Of a DNA stretch of 33,923 nt, positions 6,876-13,753 are shown piece by piece. Source of the stretch: Candidatus Saccharimonadota bacterium (GTDB taxonomy: Bacteria; Patescibacteria; Saccharimonadia; Saccharimonadales; Nanosyncoccaceae); assembly GCA_017429465.1 (NCBI GenBank), contig JAFROU010000071.1, positions 1 to 33,923 of the forward strand, written 5' to 3'. Position numbers and translations under genes: made by a program. A model generated the notes under the pieces. The model worked only from the letters and a program-made list of their open reading frames with translations. It had not been told where the DNA came from and searched no databases. Each line of letters opens with the position of its first letter. Position 1 is the first letter of the stretch.

Positions 6876-7247
6876 ATGAACGTTTTTGACAAAATTATCG
6901 CTGGGGAAATTCCATGCTATAAAATCTACGAAGACGATAAAGTCCTCGCCTTCCTTGATATTAATCCAGAAGCTGCCGGCCACACTCTTGTTATCCCAAA
7001 AGTTGATGTCGATAAGATCTATGATCTAGATGATGATTACTACGCCGCCCTCACTACAGCTGCTAAGAAAATTGCCAAACACATGGATGAGGTGCTTAAG
7101 ACTCGCATCCTTTGGAAGGTAATTGGCACTGATGTTCCGCACGCTCATATCCATCTCATTCCATTTGATTCTAAATGGGAACAGGGAAAAACCCTTAAAC
7201 TATCCGCCGAAGAGATGGAAACTGTTCGTAAAAAACTAGCCTTTTAA
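6876..7247 (+). CDS. HIT-family nucleotide hydrolase/transferase
   Basis: 123 aa, close to the usual length for HINT-type histidine-triad proteins, which hydrolyse nucleoside phosphoramidates or dinucleotides in the cytoplasm. The triad motif is PHAHIHLIP with His 89, 91 and 93. The N-terminus (NVFDKIIAGEIPCYKIYEDD) and the block FLDINPEAAGHTLVIPK at about 27-42 are typical. A strong SD AAGGAG is placed 5 nt before the ATG. The gene sits behind the DUF4190-like gene and converges on the methyltransferase gene with only 7 bp between stop codons and no visible terminator. The exact substrate cannot be told from sequence. Confidence 0.93.
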   Translation: MNVFDKIIAGEIPCYKIYEDDKVLAFLDINPEAAGHTLVIPKVDVDKIYDLDDDYYAALTTAAKKIAKHMDEVLKTRILWKVIGTDVPHAHIHLIPFDSKWEQGKTLKLSAEEMETVRKKLAF

Positions 7248-7254
7248 TCAGTAA

Positions 7255-8409
7255 TTATTCATCCTGTGATATATTTAACACTACCAAATTCTCAAGATGT
7301 GGCGTTCTAGGGAAAAAGTTAAAGCTTTTTATTTGCCCCATGATATATTTACTCTGTAAAATTGCCACATCGCGTGCTTGAGTCGCTGGGTTGCAAGATA
7401 GGTAAATAATTGTCTTAGGTTTAACTTCTAGTAATTTTTCTAATAGTTTTTTATCACATCCTGCCCTTGGTGGATCCAAAATCACAGTCTGATTAGGCTG
7501 GATATAATCAAGACAATCCTCTGATTTTGCCAAGACTGGTTTAGCCACCCCTCTAGCATTTTTTTCTAGTTCGCAGAAAGCGTCCTTATTACTCTCCACC
7601 AGCACTAAGTCTTTGTTTCTAGCAATTGATAGCCCAATCGTCCCCACGCCAGCATATAAATCCAACACCTTATCCGTAGAAACATACTTTTTCATTTCAT
7701 TTAATGCCATTTCGTAAACTGGCAAATTAATTTGGAAAAATCCATTTGGAGAATAGGAATACTCATAACCTAGAATTGTATCTTTTAAATTATCAAACAC
7801 TGGATGCGGTTTACCATTTTCAAACAATCCACCCGACACTTCGCCCTTCTGGTTGCACCTTAAAAGTAGTGACTGGTATTTTCTTGCTTCTTCGTGCCTA
7901 ACATTCAAATCTGTCACTATCTCTTTTGCCCGCGCCAAGATCTCTGGTCTCTCAATTGAAGATTGCTCAATCGGCACCTTGCGGTGTGTTCCTCGCTGAT
8001 GAAACGCCAAGTTGATTTTCTCCGTCTCTTTATCGTAATAGAGTGCATACTCCATCTTATTGCGATAAAAATATGGATTATCATCTGTTACCACCTCTGG
8101 AAAATCAATATTTATTCCCACCTGGCGGAATTGTTCCACTAAAAGTTCAGACTTTTTTGCCACCTCAAAAGTATAGTCCATCATCTGCCACGGCGAAGTA
8201 GAAAGAAAACATTCATCCTTTGGCTCTACTCGGTGAGAAGACAAATTATTAATCTTAGTCGCAATTCCTTCAACATAATGCGATTTCTTTTTAGTAATCT
8301 CAAAATCTACATCTTCATCTGGTAAAGCGTTCCACAAAAAAACCTTCTTACCATCTTCCAGCGTCGTTAACGCCTGGCCACCAGGAACTAGTTTTTCAAC
8401 ATAATACAT
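7255..8409 (-). CDS. TrmA/RlmD-family RNA (uracil-5-)-methyltransferase
   Basis: 384 aa. An N-terminal TRAM-like RNA-binding domain (about 1-52) is followed by the class I SAM-dependent uracil-C5 methyltransferase fold. Visible family motifs are SPNGFFQIN, DLYAGVGTIGL (SAM binding), DPPRAGCD and the nucleophile motif SCNPAT. Members methylate U54 of tRNA (TrmA) or specific uridines of 23S rRNA (RlmC/RlmD). Enzymes with a TRAM domain normally hold a [4Fe-4S] cluster through four Cys. Here only Cys67 of the CxxxxxCxxC region remains (ECFLSTSPWQ), so the cluster is probably lost. TGG-TATAAT ends 6 nt before the ATG, so a leaderless transcript is predicted. The target RNA is undetermined. Confidence 0.92.
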   Translation of the reverse strand: MYYVEKLVPGGQALTTLEDGKKVFLWNALPDEDVDFEITKKKSHYVEGIATKINNLSSHRVEPKDECFLSTSPWQMMDYTFEVAKKSELLVEQFRQVGINIDFPEVVTDDNPYFYRNKMEYALYYDKETEKINLAFHQRGTHRKVPIEQSSIERPEILARAKEIVTDLNVRHEEARKYQSLLLRCNQKGEVSGGLFENGKPHPVFDNLKDTILGYEYSYSPNGFFQINLPVYEMALNEMKKYVSTDKVLDLYAGVGTIGLSIARNKDLVLVESNKDAFCELEKNARGVAKPVLAKSEDCLDYIQPNQTVILDPPRAGCDKKLLEKLLEVKPKTIIYLSCNPATQARDVAILQSKYIMGQIKSFNFFPRTPHLENLVVLNISQDE

Positions 8410-8415
8410 AGACCT

Positions 8416-8424
8416 ATTATACCA
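8416..8424 (-). promoter_or_regulatory. Extended -10 promoter of methyltransferase gene, leaderless
   Basis: Minus-strand TGG-TATAAT ends exactly 6 nt before the ATG at 8409. Confidence 0.75.
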
Positions 8425-8439
8425 CTAATTAACAGATAT

Positions 8440-8463
8440 AAAAAAGCGGCCAAGATGGCCGCT
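8440..8463 (-). terminator. Terminator after the 82-aa protein gene
   Basis: An 8-bp stem AGCGGCCA/TGGCCGCT with a 3-nt loop, followed on the minus strand by UUUUU. It lies 8 nt after the stop codon of the 82-aa gene and just upstream of the methyltransferase promoter. Confidence 0.85.
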
Positions 8464-8471
8464 ACTCTGAT

Positions 8472-8720
8472 TTATTTCCCGCTTAAGAAGCGATTAACTA
8501 TAAAATGTAAAAAGAATCGTAAATAATCACCTGAAACGTAGTCAGCGGGAACATTGTATTGGTCAATTAGCACCTGACGAACAGTATCAAGCTCGGACGG
8601 AGTCATCCCGCCTCGGTCAACCAGACCGACACACTCCGGCAGATCAAGCACGTCACTAAGTAATTGAAATTCGTCAAATGACATACCATAGACAAAATCA
8701 GAGATTGTACTAATGAACAT
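8472..8720 (-). CDS. Small acidic protein of unknown function
   Basis: 82 aa, mostly acidic and hydrophobic with predicted helical stretches. The only basic cluster is at the very C-terminus (VNRFLSGK). There is no signal peptide, no clear membrane span and no motif I recognise. It is probably real: it has a good promoter (TGT-TATAAT), a leader of about 24 nt with SD AAGGTGG, and a strong terminator. It is divergent from the groESL heat-shock promoter. It could be a lineage-specific regulator or adaptor, but nothing in the sequence proves this. Confidence 0.65.
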   Translation of the reverse strand: MFISTISDFVYGMSFDEFQLLSDVLDLPECVGLVDRGGMTPSELDTVRQVLIDQYNVPADYVSGDYLRFFLHFIVNRFLSGK

Positions 8721-8750
8721 CTAATCACCACCTTCAATTAGAATAGTTAA

Positions 8751-8759
8751 ATTATAACA
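8751..8759 (-). promoter_or_regulatory. Extended -10 promoter of the 82-aa gene
   Basis: Minus-strand TGT-TATAAT, followed by a leader of about 24 nt that contains an SD. This gene is not leaderless. Confidence 0.6.
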
Positions 8760-8780
8760 CAAAAATTAAAAAAGAGCAAT

Positions 8781-8807
8781 TTAGCACTCGAGCCTTGACA
8801 GTGCTAA
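8781..8807 (+). promoter_or_regulatory. CIRCE operator (HrcA-binding site)
   Basis: TTAGCACTC, 9-nt spacer, CAGTGCTAA. This matches the CIRCE consensus TTAGCACTC-N9-GAGTGCTAA at 17 of 18 arm positions. It overlaps the -35 box of groES. In bacteria this inverted repeat is bound by the repressor HrcA, which is released on heat stress. hrcA is not in the window. Confidence 0.95.
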
Positions 8808-8822
8808 TTTTTGCGCTACAAT
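8795..8822 (+). promoter_or_regulatory. groESL promoter
   Basis: TTGACA (8795-8800), 16-bp spacer, TACAAT (8817-8822). The -35 box lies inside CIRCE, so HrcA would block polymerase directly. It is one of few promoters here with a perfect -35. Confidence 0.9.
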
Positions 8823-8844
8823 AGAGATAGAAAAGGAGATAAAT

Positions 8845-9099
8845 ATGGCACTAAAACCTCTAAAAGATCGCGTTGTTGCAAAAAAAGAACAACCGATGAC
8901 TCAGACTAAATCTGGTATCCTCCTCGGCGAAGCAAAAGAAACTCCTGCCTACGCAGTCGTTGAATCCGTTGGTCCTGAAGTCAAAACCGTCAAAAAAGGC
9001 GACAAAATCGTCTATAAAGATTATTCCACCACCGATATCAAAATCGACGACGTGGACTATATTATCCTTAAAGAAGAAGATATTTTAGCAACTTTATAA
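8845..9099 (+). CDS. groES: Co-chaperonin GroES (Hsp10)
   Basis: 84 aa, about ten residues shorter than E. coli GroES. It forms the heptameric lid of the GroEL folding chamber. Family features are the start LKPLKDRVVAKKEQ, the mobile loop that binds GroEL (about residues 18-30, ending SGILLG), KKGDKIVYKDY, and the end VDYIILKEEDILATL. SD AAGGAG is 6 nt before the ATG. It is first in the CIRCE-controlled operon, 6 bp before groEL. The shortening is mainly in the roof/central loop region. Confidence 0.96.
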   Translation: MALKPLKDRVVAKKEQPMTQTKSGILLGEAKETPAYAVVESVGPEVKTVKKGDKIVYKDYSTTDIKIDDVDYIILKEEDILATL

Positions 9100-9108
9100 A
9101 GGAGAATG

Positions 9109-10722
9109 ATGAAAAAGATTTTTTACGAAGCTGATGCACGCGAGAAAGTCCTCTCCGGTGCTAAACAACTTTACGACGCTGTCAAAGTCACCTTTGGTCC
9201 AAAAGGCCAAAATGTAGTGATTGAAAAAAGCTACGGCGCCCCTGTAATTACTCACGATGGCGTAACCGTTGCTGAAGCCGTCGACCTTGGCTCAACTAAC
9301 GAAAACTTAGGCGAGCAAATTGGCGCAAAACTAATTAAAACCGCCGCACAAAAACTAAATAAAGTTGCTGGTGATGGCACCACTACTGTTACAGTTCTCA
9401 CCTACAACATCCTAAACGAAGCCAACAAACTTATTGCCGCTGGCGTCAACCCAATGGAACTGCGCAAGGGAATCGAAAAGGCTGGTGCCACTATCGTTAA
9501 AGGTATAGAAAAATCTGCTGAAAAAATTGCTGGTGACGACCAAAAAGTCGCTGAAGTAGCTACTATTTCCGCTGGTGATGCTGAAATCGGCAAGCTCATC
9601 GCCGAAGTTATTTCAAAAATTGGCAAAGATGGCGTTGTCACCGTTGAAGCTGGCCAAGGCCTCGAAATGGAACAGGAAATCGTGGAAGGCTTTAGCTATG
9701 ATAAGGGTTACTCCTCACCATTTTTTGTCACCGACGTTAATCGCCAAGAAGCCATTTTTGACAAACCAGCCATATTAGTCACCGACAAAAAAATCTCTGC
9801 AGCTAATGATATTCTTCCGCTACTTGAACAATGTGCCCAAGCGGGTCGCAAGGATCTCGTTATTATTGCTGAAGACGTCGAAGGCGAGGCTTTATCACTT
9901 CTTGTCCTCAATAAACTCAAAGGTGTCTTTAATACGCTCGTACTCAAAGCTCCATCCTTTGGTGACCGCCGCAAGGATATTATGGAAGATATTGCCATCC
10001 TCACTGGTGCCACCTTTGTTTCCGCAGACCGCGGAATTAAGCTCGAAGAGGCTGGTCTTGATGTGCTTGGCTCCGCTGCTAAAGTTATCGCCACTAAAGA
10101 CGAATCGACCATTATTAAAGGCGCTGGCTCCACTGCTGCCGTAAAGGAGCGTATTGCTCTTATTAAGACTCAAGCTGAAGCCGCTACCTCCGATTACGAA
10201 CGCGGTGAACTCGAAAAACGTGCCGCCGCTCTTCTTGGTAAAGTCGCTGTCATCAAAGTTGGTGGTAGCACCGAAACCGAAATTGATGAAAAGAAATTCC
10301 GTGTCGATGATGCTGTTGCCGCTACTAAGGCCGCCCTTGCCGAGGGTATCGTTGCCGGTGGTGGTGTTACTTTAGTTAATCTTGCTAATACCCTTAAAGG
10401 TACCGACGATGGCACTCGCATTGTTAAAAACGCTCTTAAAACCCCATTTATTCATATCATGGAGAATGCTGGCCTTAACGCCCAAGCTTTACTCGCCGAG
10501 GTCGAAAAAGCTAAACCAGGCCAAGGTATCGATGTAATGAACCCAGATAAAGGCCTCATCGACCTCAAGAAATCTGGCATTATTGACCCAGCCAAAGTCA
10601 CTAAAGAAGCTGTTCAAAACGCCATTTCTATTGCCGCTACTAGCATTACGATGGGTGCTCTCATCGTTGATGTCCCAGAAAAGCAAGCTCCTGCCACTCC
10701 TGACATGGGTGAAATGTATTAA
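9109..10722 (+). CDS. groEL: Chaperonin GroEL (Hsp60)
   Basis: 537 aa, a normal-length ATP-driven chaperonin that forms a double heptameric ring and folds cytoplasmic proteins with GroES. Motifs include VTFGPKGQNVVIEK and AGDGTTTVTVL (ATP binding), the apical domain in the middle, and a glycine-rich block near EGIVAGGGVTLV. The C-terminus ends PDMGEMY and lacks the repeated GGM tail of many GroELs. Two ATGs are in tandem (9106 and 9109). The second gives a 4-nt gap to the AGGAG SD, so it is preferred. Codon use is biased, as expected for a highly expressed gene. Confidence 0.97.
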   Translation: MKKIFYEADAREKVLSGAKQLYDAVKVTFGPKGQNVVIEKSYGAPVITHDGVTVAEAVDLGSTNENLGEQIGAKLIKTAAQKLNKVAGDGTTTVTVLTYNILNEANKLIAAGVNPMELRKGIEKAGATIVKGIEKSAEKIAGDDQKVAEVATISAGDAEIGKLIAEVISKIGKDGVVTVEAGQGLEMEQEIVEGFSYDKGYSSPFFVTDVNRQEAIFDKPAILVTDKKISAANDILPLLEQCAQAGRKDLVIIAEDVEGEALSLLVLNKLKGVFNTLVLKAPSFGDRRKDIMEDIAILTGATFVSADRGIKLEEAGLDVLGSAAKVIATKDESTIIKGAGSTAAVKERIALIKTQAEAATSDYERGELEKRAAALLGKVAVIKVGGSTETEIDEKKFRVDDAVAATKAALAEGIVAGGGVTLVNLANTLKGTDDGTRIVKNALKTPFIHIMENAGLNAQALLAEVEKAKPGQGIDVMNPDKGLIDLKKSGIIDPAKVTKEAVQNAISIAATSITMGALIVDVPEKQAPATPDMGEMY

Positions 10723-10737
10723 AGCATTTGACCAACA

Positions 10738-10768
10738 AAAAGGTGTAGCAAAACGCTACACCTTTTTT
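10738..10768. terminator. Bidirectional terminator between groEL and the 168-aa gene
   Basis: A stem of up to 12 bp (AAAAGGTGTAGC with GCTACACCTTTT) and a 5-nt loop. A T-run follows on +, and an A-run before the stem gives a U-tract on -. It fits the convergent gene arrangement. Confidence 0.92.
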
Positions 10769-10787
10769 AACAAGTGGGTTTTATATA

Positions 10788-11294
10788 TTACAATCCTAAA
10801 TTGTCGATTAATTCGACGAGGAAGAGCAAAGCTTCAGCACGAGCACGCTCATCTGAAATCTTGCGCGCAGCAGAATAAGCTGGCTCAATCACTGATTTAT
10901 CGTGCGTTAACTCAACAATATCCTTGTAAATACGGAATTTTTGTACTGGATTAACGTTGATTTTGTCCATTAATGGGAATAGCTCACGAAGAGCAGCTTC
11001 CTTAACTTGTGCAATATCTGGATCACCATAACTAGCAACTGATGGAACAGCTGACATGGCTGGCATGGCTGGAGCTGGTTCAGCGGCGGCTGGCGCAGTC
11101 TCTGCAACCGGTGCTGCTGGTTCAGCAGCTGGCATAGCTGGCATTGCTGGAGTAGCTGGAGCAGCTGGAGCTCCTAATCCTGCGGCAATTGTATCTGCAA
11201 CGCCAAGCGAAGCGCCTGCGTCTGCGGTTGATCCTTTTGTAATGTCGTCGATAGCTTTTTGCAATTCGCTATCATTAATTTGATTTTGGTCCAT
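10788..11294 (-). CDS. Unknown protein with Ala/Pro/Met-rich linker
   Basis: 168 aa in three parts. A short acidic N-terminus (about 1-40) is followed by a low-complexity linker at about 41-82, built from PAMPA-, PAAP- and EPAP-like units. The C-terminal domain (about 85-168) is charged and clearly helical, with blocks KEAALRELFPLMDKI, NPVQKFRIYKDIVELT and a hydrophobic end (EALLFLVELIDNLGL). No signal peptide or membrane helix is visible. SD AAGGTGG precedes the ATG. I do not recognise the domain; it may be a lineage-conserved protein of Saccharibacteria. It converges on groEL across a shared terminator. The flexible linker suggests two tethered interaction modules. Confidence 0.75.
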   Translation of the reverse strand: MDQNQINDSELQKAIDDITKGSTADAGASLGVADTIAAGLGAPAAPATPAMPAMPAAEPAAPVAETAPAAAEPAPAMPAMSAVPSVASYGDPDIAQVKEAALRELFPLMDKINVNPVQKFRIYKDIVELTHDKSVIEPAYSAARKISDERARAEALLFLVELIDNLGL

Positions 11295-11347
11295 GTGCCC
11301 ACCTTGTTTAAAAAATAATGCTTACGCCTAGTATATCACAAATTATT

Positions 11348-11818
11348 CTAAATACGCAAGAAATTTACAATTTTATCCAAAAAATCTAACTTAACATCTT
11401 CCATTGGCAACCTGCCGCCAAAAACATCAACGATCTTTTCGCCCTCTTTTTCTGGAAAATAAACTTTAACCTGCGGGGAAAGACGCTTACGTGGAATCAT
11501 CACAATTGAAAAATGTGTACCTTCTTTAAGCACTCCAAACGACTTATAATCTTCAAATTTATAAGTTGCTGCCCCCTCTGTTAAACCCTGCTCATCTAGT
11601 GAATAATGCAAAGTTCGCGGTGGTCGCACCGAATAAATAATCAAAGCCGCCACACTGATTACGACTAACGCCAGAAAAGTCCATTGCGCTAACCAAATTG
11701 CAACACCAGACATGATCAATCCAATTAAGACAAGCCCAACATACCAGCCAGCATGTTTATCATGTTGAATATATTCCTTTGCGTCCCAAGCCACGATTAC
11801 GTTTGAGCTTTTTCCCAT
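11348..11818 (-). CDS. Two-pass membrane protein with cytosolic C-terminal domain
   Basis: 156 aa. Residues about 1-22 are polar with aromatic residues, two transmembrane helices lie at about 24-43 and 46-64, and a C-terminal soluble domain spans about 66-156. That domain alternates short beta strands and charged loops (LHYSLDEQGLTEG, YKFEDYKSFGV, FSIVMIPRKRL), which recalls bacterial PH-like domains. This is only a pattern impression. TGA-TACAAT ends 6 nt before the ATG, so a leaderless transcript is predicted. It is a single gene between the 168-aa gene and tRNA-Ser. Function unknown. Confidence 0.75.
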   Translation of the reverse strand: MGKSSNVIVAWDAKEYIQHDKHAGWYVGLVLIGLIMSGVAIWLAQWTFLALVVISVAALIIYSVRPPRTLHYSLDEQGLTEGAATYKFEDYKSFGVLKEGTHFSIVMIPRKRLSPQVKVYFPEKEGEKIVDVFGGRLPMEDVKLDFLDKIVNFLRI

Positions 11819-11824
11819 AAGTAA

Positions 11825-11833
11825 ATTGTATCA
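11825..11833 (-). promoter_or_regulatory. Extended -10 promoter of the two-pass protein, leaderless
   Basis: Minus-strand TGA-TACAAT ends 6 nt before the ATG at 11818. Confidence 0.65.
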
Positions 11834-11850
11834 CATAAATCGGTAAAATA

Positions 11851-11859
11851 TGGTAAAAT
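11851..11859 (+). promoter_or_regulatory. Promoter of tRNA-Ser(GCT)
   Basis: TGG-TAAAAT lies 9 nt before the tRNA. The same GGTAAAATA sequence occurs just before it (11842-11850), a tandem repeat of the box. Confidence 0.55.
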
Positions 11860-11868
11860 ATACAGCAC

Positions 11869-11961
11869 GGAGGGTTACCCAAGTGGCTGAAGGGGGCGGT
11901 TTGCTAAATCGCTAGTGTGGGGAAACCTGCAGCGGAGGTTCGAATCCTCTACCCTCCGCCA
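11869..11961 (+). tRNA. tRNA-Ser (anticodon GCT)
   Basis: Class II tRNA with a long variable arm. Acceptor GGAGGGT/ACCCTCC, anticodon arm GCGGT-TTGCTAA-ATCGC with GCT at 34-36, T-arm GAGGTTCGAATCCTC, discriminator G and encoded CCA. It decodes AGC and AGU. Confidence 0.95.
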
Positions 11962-12004
11962 AGTCATTTTTTAGCATAAAAGACTTCCATTTTTATTAAA
12001 TTTA

Positions 12005-12013
12005 TGCTATAAT
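12005..12013 (+). promoter_or_regulatory. Promoter of + strand pilin gene
   Basis: TGC-TATAAT, a perfect extended -10, followed by a 30-nt spacer to the ATG at 12044. SD is weak (GAGAA at best). Confidence 0.65.
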
Positions 12014-12043
12014 AGATATAGCAAATAACTGCGAGAATTTTTA

Positions 12044-12436
12044 ATGAAGAAAATTACTAAGACAATTGCTCAAATCATTACCGGAGCTGCCGCTGCCGCT
12101 ACCCTTTGGGCCGGCCGTGCTATGGCTACTTTTACTGTTTACGATGGCGCTGAAGCCGCTCGTGCTGATGGTATGCCAACCGAATTGATTGGGCCAAATG
12201 GCGTTTTTACTAAGATCTCAAACACCCTTCTTTATGCTATTGGCATCGTTGCTGTAGTTATGCTTGTTTATGGTGGTTTCCGCTATATCATTTCTGGTGG
12301 CGATAGCAAAAAAGTCACCGACGCCAAAAACACCATTCTTTATGCAATCATTGGCCTTATTATCGCCCTTCTTTCCTACGCTATCATTAACTTTGTCATC
12401 AACGCTGTCGGTTCTACTGCCGAAGTTAACCTTTAA
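12044..12436 (+). CDS. VirB2/TrbC-like type IV secretion pilin (paralogue 1)
   Basis: 130 aa. The N-terminal signal peptide (MKKITKTIAQ, hydrophobic core, probably cleaved near AMA at about 25-27) is followed by a ~25-residue exported loop and two transmembrane helices at about 62-80 and 96-122. A glycine-rich turn joins them, in which YGGFRYIISGGDSKKV and AKNTILYAIIGLIIALL are the pattern shared by all five paralogues here. This is the layout of T4SS pilin-like subunits, which polymerise at the cell surface. It stands alone on the plus strand, apart from the four-gene minus-strand operon. Its stop codon abuts that of comF, and its terminator lies inside comF. The family call is good; the pilus role is inferred. 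Confidence 0.82.
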   Translation: MKKITKTIAQIITGAAAAATLWAGRAMATFTVYDGAEAARADGMPTELIGPNGVFTKISNTLLYAIGIVAVVMLVYGGFRYIISGGDSKKVTDAKNTILYAIIGLIIALLSYAIINFVINAVGSTAEVNL

Positions 12437-13114
12437 TTAGCCACTTACCGTCAAAACAGCCGCCACAATTCGTTGTGCTCCGGCTGTTTTTAGTATCTTT
12501 TCCGCTGCAATCATACTTGAACCAGTCGTCCAAACGTCATCCACTAAAAGGTACGTCGCCGACGACTCAATTATTTGATTAACCTTATAGGCTAACATTG
12601 CTTGCCGCTGCCGTTCTTCCTTTGAAGCACCCACTTGTACAGTATTATTAACTCGATCTAACACTTTTTGATATCTCCATCCTCTCTTTCTCGCCAGTTT
12701 CTGACAAATTAATTCCATATGGTCAAAACCGCGCTCCCGAATATGTCGTGCTATCGTCGGCAAGGGAACTACGATAATCTCATCCGCAAAAAATGGCAAG
12801 GCACTATCCAAAAATCCTGCTAGCACATCGGCCAGCGCCATAACCGACCCATACTTATATTCCTTTGCTAATTGTCCAATCATTCCATCCCGCCATCCAC
12901 ACGTAAAAGTCGCTAAAAATGGCAATTTGCAATCGTCGCAATACAGTCTAATTGGCTTATGACAACGTGGACAAAAATTAAAAATGTTCATGGTTGTGTC
13001 ATTTTTACAACACCCACAAAGCGCCTGCCCCAAACGTCCACAACCCCTACAGATAAACGGACAAAACAAATCCAGCAAGCCACAAAATGTTGTATTTTTT
13101 ACATTGAAAAGCAT
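12437..13114 (-). CDS. comF: ComF-family phosphoribosyltransferase-like protein
   Basis: 225 aa, normal for ComF, a competence-related protein needed for DNA uptake in several bacteria. The N-terminal region has CxxC pairs (CRGC, CGCC, CPRC, CDDC) that suggest zinc ribbons. The C-terminal type I phosphoribosyltransferase fold has ERGFDH in the middle and the PRPP-loop motif YLLVDDVWTTGSSM near the end. A TTG codon at 13141 would extend it by nine residues. The likely transcription start is past that codon, so ATG 13114 is preferred; this is uncertain. It diverges from hsp20 with overlapping -10 boxes and converges on the pilin with no gap. Together with the pilins it suggests that DNA import is possible. 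Confidence 0.88.
   Translation of the reverse strand: MLFNVKNTTFCGLLDLFCPFICRGCGRLGQALCGCCKNDTTMNIFNFCPRCHKPIRLYCDDCKLPFLATFTCGWRDGMIGQLAKEYKYGSVMALADVLAGFLDSALPFFADEIIVVPLPTIARHIRERGFDHMELICQKLARKRGWRYQKVLDRVNNTVQVGASKEERQRQAMLAYKVNQIIESSATYLLVDDVWTTGSSMIAAEKILKTAGAQRIVAAVLTVSG
12453..12491 (+). terminator. Pilin terminator embedded in comF 3' end
   Basis: An outer stem AAAACAGCCG/CGGCTGTTTT encloses an inner stem CACAA/TTGTG with a TTCG tetraloop, and the 3' arm runs into a T-tract. It starts 16 nt after the pilin stop, wholly within comF codons. The A-run on the other side may let it also work on the minus strand, but that would stop comF before its end. Confidence 0.85.
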
Positions 13115-13143
13115 AATATCTATTGATTTTAGAATGCGCAACC

Positions 13144-13151
13144 ATTATAAT
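13144..13151. promoter_or_regulatory. Overlapping divergent -10 boxes of comF and hsp20
   Basis: The 8-bp palindrome ATTATAAT gives TATAAT on both strands (plus 13146-13151 for hsp20, minus 13149-13144 for comF). Polymerase probably cannot serve both at once. Confidence 0.6.
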
Positions 13152-13190
13152 AAAGCATAACAATAGAGTTAAGTGGAGGATTATCAAGCA

Positions 13191-13673
13191 ATGGCTCGTA
13201 ATAAAGACGATGACATGCTGATGGAAGAAGAACTAGCAGCCGCCTTTGATGGTTTCGAAGATGAACCTGCTACTCAAGAACAGGAAGCAACTCCTGCTGA
13301 AGAAGCTGATCCATCAGATGAGTGGGAAACAGAAGGCGATTTTCCTGGACAACTCGCTGTAGATGTCTATGAAACCGCCGATAAACTTGTTGTCAAAGCT
13401 CGCACCGCCGGTATCTCAAAGTCCGATCTCGATGTTAGCATCTCCGACAACATTCTAACAATTTCCGGCATCCTAAGTGGCGGAGAAGATGAACAAACTA
13501 CACGTTGGCACATCCAAGAATGCTATTGGGGTGAATTCTCTCGTACTATTGCTCTTCCAGTTCCTGTCCGTGAAGAAGAAAACAGCGTTAAAGCCGAACT
13601 CAAAGACGGTGTTCTAACAATCACCTTTGATAAGGTCAAAGAAGACACACCAAAGCGCATTCAAATTCAATAA
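13191..13673 (+). CDS. Hsp20/alpha-crystallin small heat shock protein
   Basis: 160 aa. An acidic, disordered N-terminal arm of about 45 residues rich in Glu/Asp is followed by an alpha-crystallin domain. That domain runs from about LAVDVYETADKLVVKA through the conserved end block LKDGVLTITFDK, with a short basic tail. It is an ATP-independent holdase that binds unfolding proteins. A GTG at 13173 is in frame but is part of the SD (GGAGGA at 13175-13180), so ATG 13191 is the start, with a gap of 10 nt. No CIRCE is present, so it is not in the HrcA regulon by this evidence. It has its own terminator. Confidence 0.93.
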   Translation: MARNKDDDMLMEEELAAAFDGFEDEPATQEQEATPAEEADPSDEWETEGDFPGQLAVDVYETADKLVVKARTAGISKSDLDVSISDNILTISGILSGGEDEQTTRWHIQECYWGEFSRTIALPVPVREEENSVKAELKDGVLTITFDKVKEDTPKRIQIQ

Positions 13674-13686
13674 TACAGCTGCTTTA

Positions 13687-13717
13687 AAATATCGCCCCAT
13701 TCAGGCGATATTTTTTT
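13687..13717 (+). terminator. hsp20 terminator
   Basis: A 10-bp stem AAATATCGCC/GGCGATATTT with a 7-nt loop and a following T-run. Confidence 0.9.
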
Positions 13718-13722
13718 ACCAA

Positions 13723-13746
13723 CAAAAAAGCCCCCCGAAGGGGGCT
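13723..13746 (-). terminator. Terminator of the four-gene pilin operon
   Basis: A 7-bp GC-rich stem AGCCCCC/GGGGGCT with a CGAA loop and, on the minus strand, a run of six U. It starts 7 nt after the last pilin stop. Confidence 0.9.
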
Positions 13747-13753
13747 AATCTGC

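Noticed and set aside
9402..10421. Several long open frames in other frames or antisense to groEL
   Set aside because: They come from the biased codon use of a highly expressed gene. Their compositions are Ser/Ala/Leu-rich with no SD, and groEL itself is unmistakable.
11056..11283. Ala/Gly-rich plus-strand frame antisense to the 168-aa protein
   Set aside because: It is the complement of the PAMPA-type low-complexity linker, not a gene.
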